A DNA stretch of 40,000 nt from positions 298,418-338,417 of the forward strand of contig KV908391.1 in assembly GCA_002005505.1 (NCBI GenBank). Direction: 5' to 3'. Origin of the DNA: Botryococcus braunii (Eukaryota; Chlorophyta; Trebouxiophyceae). Both the position numbers and the translations under genes were made by a program. This document shows, one piece after another, positions 28,600 to 40,000 of the stretch (positions are counted from its first letter, which is position 1; each line of letters opens with the position of its first letter). The notes below the pieces were generated by a model, which was given only the letters and a program-made list of their open reading frames with translations, was not told the DNA's origin and made no database searches.

Positions 28600-29723
28600 T
28601 CTTGGAGTTATGTTAGCCATGGTTGTTGGCTAAGACTTTGCTTAGGATCACTTGAGTATTGATCCTTGAACATTCTGGTCATTGTTTTGTGCCGTGCTTG
28701 TCCCCAAGGTTTGAGGGGAGGCACTTGGATGCACTTAAGAGTGTATATACGGACATATATGGACATCGTAACTTATTATCGACGTTGAGCTCTCTACTTG
28801 TTAAATGAGTACAATGGTAGAACTCAGGAGTTTGATATCCATTGCAGTTTGCTACATGATATGCATGGTGTTTGGAGGTACTGGAATTGTACCTGGACAT
28901 TGACCTACGGATAGATACTAGAAGTGTTGGTTAGGGACTATAGAAGTTCATATAATGAATTTGTAGTCTTACACTTCTAATTATCTGGTTGTTGTGAGTT
29001 GAGGTGATATTGTTGTGCCTATGCTATAGGCATGTCACTTCTTTCACGTGTTAGAAATTGAGAGTGCCCTATACCAGTTATGAGTGAAGGCCCTCATTTC
29101 TGAACGAGACGTTTATAGTGAAATTGGTGTGTTTCACTTGGTATGTTAAGGATCATGGCTGTCTGAAGTTCAGCAGTTGTGATTGCTTGGTTAAAGTTCA
29201 ACTTGAGAACTCGGGACGGGTTAGGTCTCGAATGTTCTAGTAATAAAAGCTTATGATATTAGAAAACCACGCATGATGGTGTGTCGGCATGATTTAGGGG
29301 ATCACTTGAACATATTGATCCTAGTTCTATGGACATTGTTGAGATGACGAGCTTCTTCCTAGAATGTAGGGGAGGCAAGTTGATGTCATAGATGAATAAA
29401 AGGAGAGTAACTTGTCATTAGATTGGAGTTACATCTTAAAACATTGTAAGACCAAGTGTTTGGTTCTTTGAGGTTAGACACCTAGCAGAAGTTCTGCTTG
29501 ATTACATGACATTTGTGGCACTTGTGTTTGCCATAAGGTTATCCTTTGCATTAGGATGCATAGAGATGGAAAGGAAGCGTTGGGATTCCTGAAGATTGGA
29601 TCTCACTTCTATTTCTATGGTTTGTATATGGTGAAGTGATGGTGTAGTAGTTGTGGCTATGCTGTATCACTTCTCGCATGTGGCTAGGTTAGTCACTTAC
29701 CCTTCACTGCATACAAGGGGAGG
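28600..29723. repeat. Diverged tandem duplication at the LARD 3' end
   Basis: Elements of 28610-29045 recur in the same order at about 29285-29700: GGATCACTTGA, TATTGATCCT, GGGGAGGCA-TTG, GGCTATGCT or CCTATGCTATA, and CACTTCT-CATGT. The spacing is about 670 bp. No coding sequence is recognised. Confidence 0.65.
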
Positions 29724-30492
29724 TGTTGTAAAATGGGCCCCCTTGGGGCTCAGTGGAGAATTTCTAAGTTGGGAAATTCCCACTGTGATTGTGTGTATTT
29801 GTGAAGTGACGTGACTGGTGCAAACATAATGGTCACTGACCTGAGTCAGGTGTCACTCATGAGACATATATTGAGGTACGTGGTACCTGTAAACCCTATC
29901 TTAGTGGTTATAGGGTTGTTTACGGACTGATTCGGATGATTTGGACATTGGTTAAGGTGCTAACGGGTAGATTCGGGCAAGTAAAGTCCAAATGGTGTTG
30001 TATCCGGACCATCTTAGGCACCTACTGCTACCTTAGTGTTCGTTCCAGACTCTGAGTTGTCCTACGGACGTCATTTGCATTGATCGAGTCGTTAAGGCCA
30101 TTCGAGGGCTAGTCGGATGCGGTAATCCGTCTTAGCGGTCAGTACTTTTGACGATGCTTGAATGGTACAACGGGATTCGCACGGATAGCGGGACATTCCG
30201 CATAAGTTGCGTGCATAAAGTGCTTGATGATGACGGCTAAGGGAGGCAAATTATGTAAGTCCTCCTGCGTCAGTATTTAAGGGATAGTATCACAGACTTT
30301 CTGGTAGATCTGTTGCTTCGCAGACTCCAGTACTTGAGCAGTCGTCCTTGTTTGGTACGACTCATCAATGTGTGGTACTGTTCCCTGCATAGACTGCTAA
30401 GACTGCAGCTTATTGCAGGGATGAAGAAGCTGGGTTGAAATGAAGGCGGCAATGGACAAAGGGGTGGGACAACGGCAGCCGATTTTCCAACA
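29724..30492 (+). repeat. 3' LTR, 769 bp
   Basis: Same length and, by line-by-line reading, the same sequence as the 5' LTR. It follows the polypurine tract at 29715-29723 and is followed by the CCTCC target duplication. Confidence 0.95.
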
Positions 30493-30530
30493 CCTCCTAT
30501 CCCTTTCCTCGACCCCCCACCCCTTGTTGG

Positions 30531-31054
<524 letters not shown>

Positions 31055-31057
<3 letters not shown>

Positions 31058-31477
31058 CTTGGTTTTTTTGGGCTCGATCTTGTGATTTCTGCCACTTCTG
31101 TTAAAAAAAGCTGCAGACATTTGCCACCTTGCCTGCTTGGGAGGCTAGGACTAGGCGTTTCCAGTGGACTTTCTACTTGCAGAGCCATTCACCTCTTCGA
31201 GCGGGTTGTGCTGGCCACGCGGCGATCAGGACTTTCGAAGTTCCGGCGTGCAGCAAGCACGTGGTCATAGCTTCTTGCAGCATCGGCAACGGTGCACGAA
31301 TGTACCTGCAATACCAGAATAGCCCGGCGGATGAAGTCGGTTTCCCTAGTTCTCACATTTGCTGTTGGCCAGGGATCCTAAGAAGAGTTATAATATATTT
31401 CAAAACATCCTAGCTTTAGCCTTCATATTTAGTCTCACAGTTGTTCCTACGCGTCTTTTGGTTTTTTTCCGGCCATC
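31055..31477. promoter_or_regulatory. 5' flank of the first LRR gene
   Basis: About 420 bp between the microsatellite and the first exon. A 94-codon open frame at 31129-31413 matches nothing known. No defined promoter motif could be assigned. Confidence 0.35.
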
Positions 31478-37586
<6,109 letters not shown>

Positions 37587-39338
37587 TCTTAAGAGCTTGA
37601 GTCCATACTAAAGAACTCAGTAGCACATGCTCCTCGCTAATTAGGCAGTTATGGACTAAGTCTGCTTGGATATCATGATATCCAAGATCACTTCTATGCA
37701 CAATTCAAGGTAATCACGGTAGATGGCCCCCACCAATGATAAAAAGACATGCTCCCATGCAGAAACCGTAGTTATAAAAGGAAGGTACCTTAAGCGATCT
37801 AGATCCTTTCCTTTACGACACCATGGGGGAGCGCGGAGAGCCCTCCCTTGAAGTTGAGTATTCGAGTGTCAGCTAAATCTACTGATCAGAATTCATATGT
37901 CCTTCGGGCGAGAAGCTTCTTCAATCCCTACCTTGATGTCTTTGACGTCAAGAGGTGTAGAAATGCGTACTTGCAAGGTTGCATGTATATGTCACCATCT
38001 ACAGGTTGTATGTGTCACAATTTTTAGGCTTCAAGAAGGGTGATTATAAGGGTGATCTTGTCAGAGCATCTAGTAAGAAATTTTACAGTAGAGGGGTCTT
38101 CTTTTAAACATGAGAGATCCCCTTGACCCGGCAATTTGTGGACAAGAGCGCCAGGGATATTTCTCCAATGTAGGCAGTACTCTTTTCTGGCGGCACGTGC
38201 ACAGTATTGTGAAATCGTTAAGAGATAGAAGAAATCTTACTCATGCAACCCTTGATCTTATTCAGATCATGACAACAGATATATTCCTTCACCTTCATGA
38301 AGCGCTAGCTTTCTCATCAGATTGCTCGAAGATAAGATGACCTTATGATACTCCTAGCAACAGGAAGCTGATGAAGTGCTAGCAGGTGCCGGTACCCGTC
38401 CATGCTGCTGTGGCTCCTTTAAAGCTCTACGGTTGTAATTTTGTGAACACTATGTTGGGGATCATGTAATATCATATGCGTCATTAGAGATTTTATCATA
38501 TTGAGAACAGATCATATCATATCCGCTAAATGGAAGTGTATACAACTCATTTGCACAGCATATCATATTCTATACATCATACTCCATACATGTTTTGAAA
38601 TATGACTCATATGCCATACACAGACCGAGAACCCAGCATGAGCAAGAGAAGAGATTAACGCCTATAAGTGGAAGCATCAATCTGCAAGTCGTTCACTCGG
38701 GCGAAGCCACGCATACCTGTTGATCTGTGCAAGAAAGCATTCGTTGGTGGGCTGAACATATCCCGTGCAACAGTACGTTTGGCCCTGCGTACCTACAAAA
38801 TGGTGCAACAGAGCGTTGCGTGGGTGAGCTTCACATGTACATTTTGCCACACTCTTCTGCAATGGCTCATACGCATTTGCGAATGGGCACTTGAAAAAGA
38901 GTGTGGCAAAATCCATTTCTGAACCACAGGAGTTCAGGTTGCGGATCTTGGGAATCTCGAGTTGAGAGCAGAAAGAAGTGACACGTACTTGTTCCCCGGG
39001 GGTTGGGGTTTTGTGATTAAACAAAAACTCAAAGGCTGACTTCAACGGTCAACAGGGCCCCTAGCGGCAGCGCAAAGCCCCTTCGACTCGAAAGTTTCGA
39101 GGTGGCAGACCCTGGTACTGGCAGCAGGTTCTGCCATGCCACAGCATTGTACTGCAGTACCAGGATAACTATCAACGGACATAAGAGTAATCTACAAGCT
39201 TCGTGAGGCAGAGGTGGAAAAGATTGCTGTCAGGTACAGATAGGTGATTTTTGGAGAGTATCGCTTCAACTCCCTTCCGGTGTGTTTGTTTCCTCCACAC
39301 AGAGCCGGTGCCAACGTTGGTTGGAGGATCCGAGTGGC
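37587..39338. other. Intergenic between the two LRR genes
   Basis: No gene recognised. It contains a 22-nt perfect palindrome at 37665-37686, AT-rich ATCATAT repeats at 38460-38600 and a small foldback at 38841-38912. Frames at 38110-38340 and 38668-38922 show no known domain. Confidence 0.5.
38841..38912. repeat. Small foldback with 16-bp perfect arms
   Basis: ATTTTGCCACACTCTT at 38841-38856 is the exact inverse of 38897-38912. The 40-nt loop has no recognised content. Confidence 0.85.
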
Positions 39339-39989
39339 ATGTTGCTTCTACGCATCTTACTGCCGGCAGCCATTCTGTGCCTGTCAGTGTCCTCATTCAC
39401 TTTTCCTGATGAAGGTGAGTTGATGAAATGTTAAATGAGTTAAGGGTGAAGATCGGGACGGCCCATCGGCCCTTCCTGTACGGTTGACGGGAGTTGGAGC
39501 CGCCGATGCCTTTCGCAGGCATGTCAGCCGGCTACGACTAGCTATTTTGCCTTTGAATACATGATGAACATGTTTTCTGGCCTTATATTATCTGCTCATG
39601 AAGTATCCTCCTCGCCTATCTTCACATTAGCGCAGGCGTAGATTCCGTTGGCTTGTTACTGAGGCTCAACTGCGAAAAGTACTTCAATAAATGTCCATAT
39701 CTTAGGATCGGTTTCTTTGGAGTGCTTCAGCAGCATGTACATCATTTTGAGAGGTATGATGGTCAACCATATATGTATAGTAATTGACCTTTGTCGCCGT
39801 GCACAGTGGACAGGTTACAGCGCTTGAAGACAGTATTATCCGCAAGAGGACCACATTGGAACAGTGCCCTTCAGAATTGGACGTGCCCTACTCCACCAGC
39901 GACCAGCAATGGCAGCTGTGATCCCTGTGGGGCTGCCCAGTGGTGGGGAAATTGGCTCTTTTTGGGATGTCGTGGTGACACTCGCAAAC
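39339..39989 (+). CDS. Second secreted LRR protein, 5' part only
   Basis: Tandem paralogue of the gene at 31478, cut by the window end. Exon 1, 39339-39414, encodes a signal peptide (LLPAAILCLSVSS) and then FTFPDE. Exon 2, 39807-39989, is 183 bp, exactly the length of exon 2 in the first gene, and gives RLKTVLSARGPHWN, NWTCPTPPATSNGS and CDPCGAAQWWGNW. The exon 1 and exon 2 boundaries and phases match the first gene (G|GTGAGT, CACAG|TG, AAAC|GTAAGT). No LRR unit lies inside the window, so the class is taken from the paralogue. Confidence 0.85.
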
Positions 39990-40000
39990 GTAAGTCCTCT

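Larger units (their letters stand above)
22337..30492 (+). mobile_element. Complete non-autonomous LTR retrotransposon (LARD type), 8156 bp
   Basis: Two 769-bp direct repeats begin TGTTG and end CAACA. The element is flanked by CCTCC at 22332-22336 and again at 30493-30497, a 5-bp target-site duplication. Directly after the 5' LTR is TGGTATCGG, close to the start of the initiator-Met tRNA primer site common in plants. Directly before the 3' LTR is the polypurine tract AAGGGGAGG. The 6.6-kb interior has no frame over about 90 codons outside the nested element and no gag, protease, reverse transcriptase, RNase H or integrase motif. It must have been moved by enzymes from elsewhere. The strand given follows the primer site and polypurine tract. 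Confidence 0.93.

Overview
This window reads as nuclear DNA of a plant-lineage (streptophyte) eukaryote. Genes are split by GT-AG introns, intergenic and intronic space is long, and there is an LTR retrotransposon with a nested smaller LTR element plus many dinucleotide and minisatellite arrays. Spliceosomal LSm5 and plant-style secreted leucine-rich-repeat (LRR) proteins with LRR units on separate exons fit a streptophyte. The very long, repeat-filled introns would suit a charophyte alga such as Chara, but that is only a guess. No CRISPR array, rRNA or tRNA gene was seen.

Layout. 1-1.9 kb: a (CT)n tract, unassigned sequence and a 150-bp foldback element. 1.9-2.5 kb (+): a complete two-exon LSm5 gene. 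2.5-8.1 kb: no recognisable gene; microsatellites and small duplications. 8.1-21.8 kb (-): a nine-exon gene for a secreted PQQ-type sorbosone/glucose dehydrogenase-like beta-propeller of about 408 residues. Its introns are an almost continuous mosaic of unrelated minisatellites and (CA)n/(GA)n tracts. It carries two versions of one exon (18061-18152 and 15123-15214), each exactly 92 bp with the same phases and each encoding the His-Gly...Gly-Pro-Asp active-site strand. They look like a mutually exclusive pair.

22.3-30.5 kb: a complete 8.16-kb LTR retrotransposon with 769-bp LTRs that look identical, a CCTCC target duplication, a primer-binding-like site and a polypurine tract, but no gag or pol. 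It is a large non-autonomous element (LARD type). Inside it lies a 1.48-kb miniature LTR element (TRIM type) with identical 165-bp terminal repeats and its own CTCTT target duplication. The LARD sits between the divergent starts of the dehydrogenase gene and the first LRR gene.

31.5-37.6 kb (+): a secreted LRR-protein gene with five recognised exons and at least one exon not found. 39.3-40 kb (+): the first two exons of a tandem paralogue cut by the window end. Several foldback elements and large microsatellite blocks lie in and around these genes.

The genes show no obvious joint pathway. LSm5 serves U6 snRNP/mRNA decay, while the dehydrogenase and LRR proteins are predicted to be secreted. 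The most notable items are the duplicated active-site exon and the two nested, apparently young, non-autonomous LTR elements.
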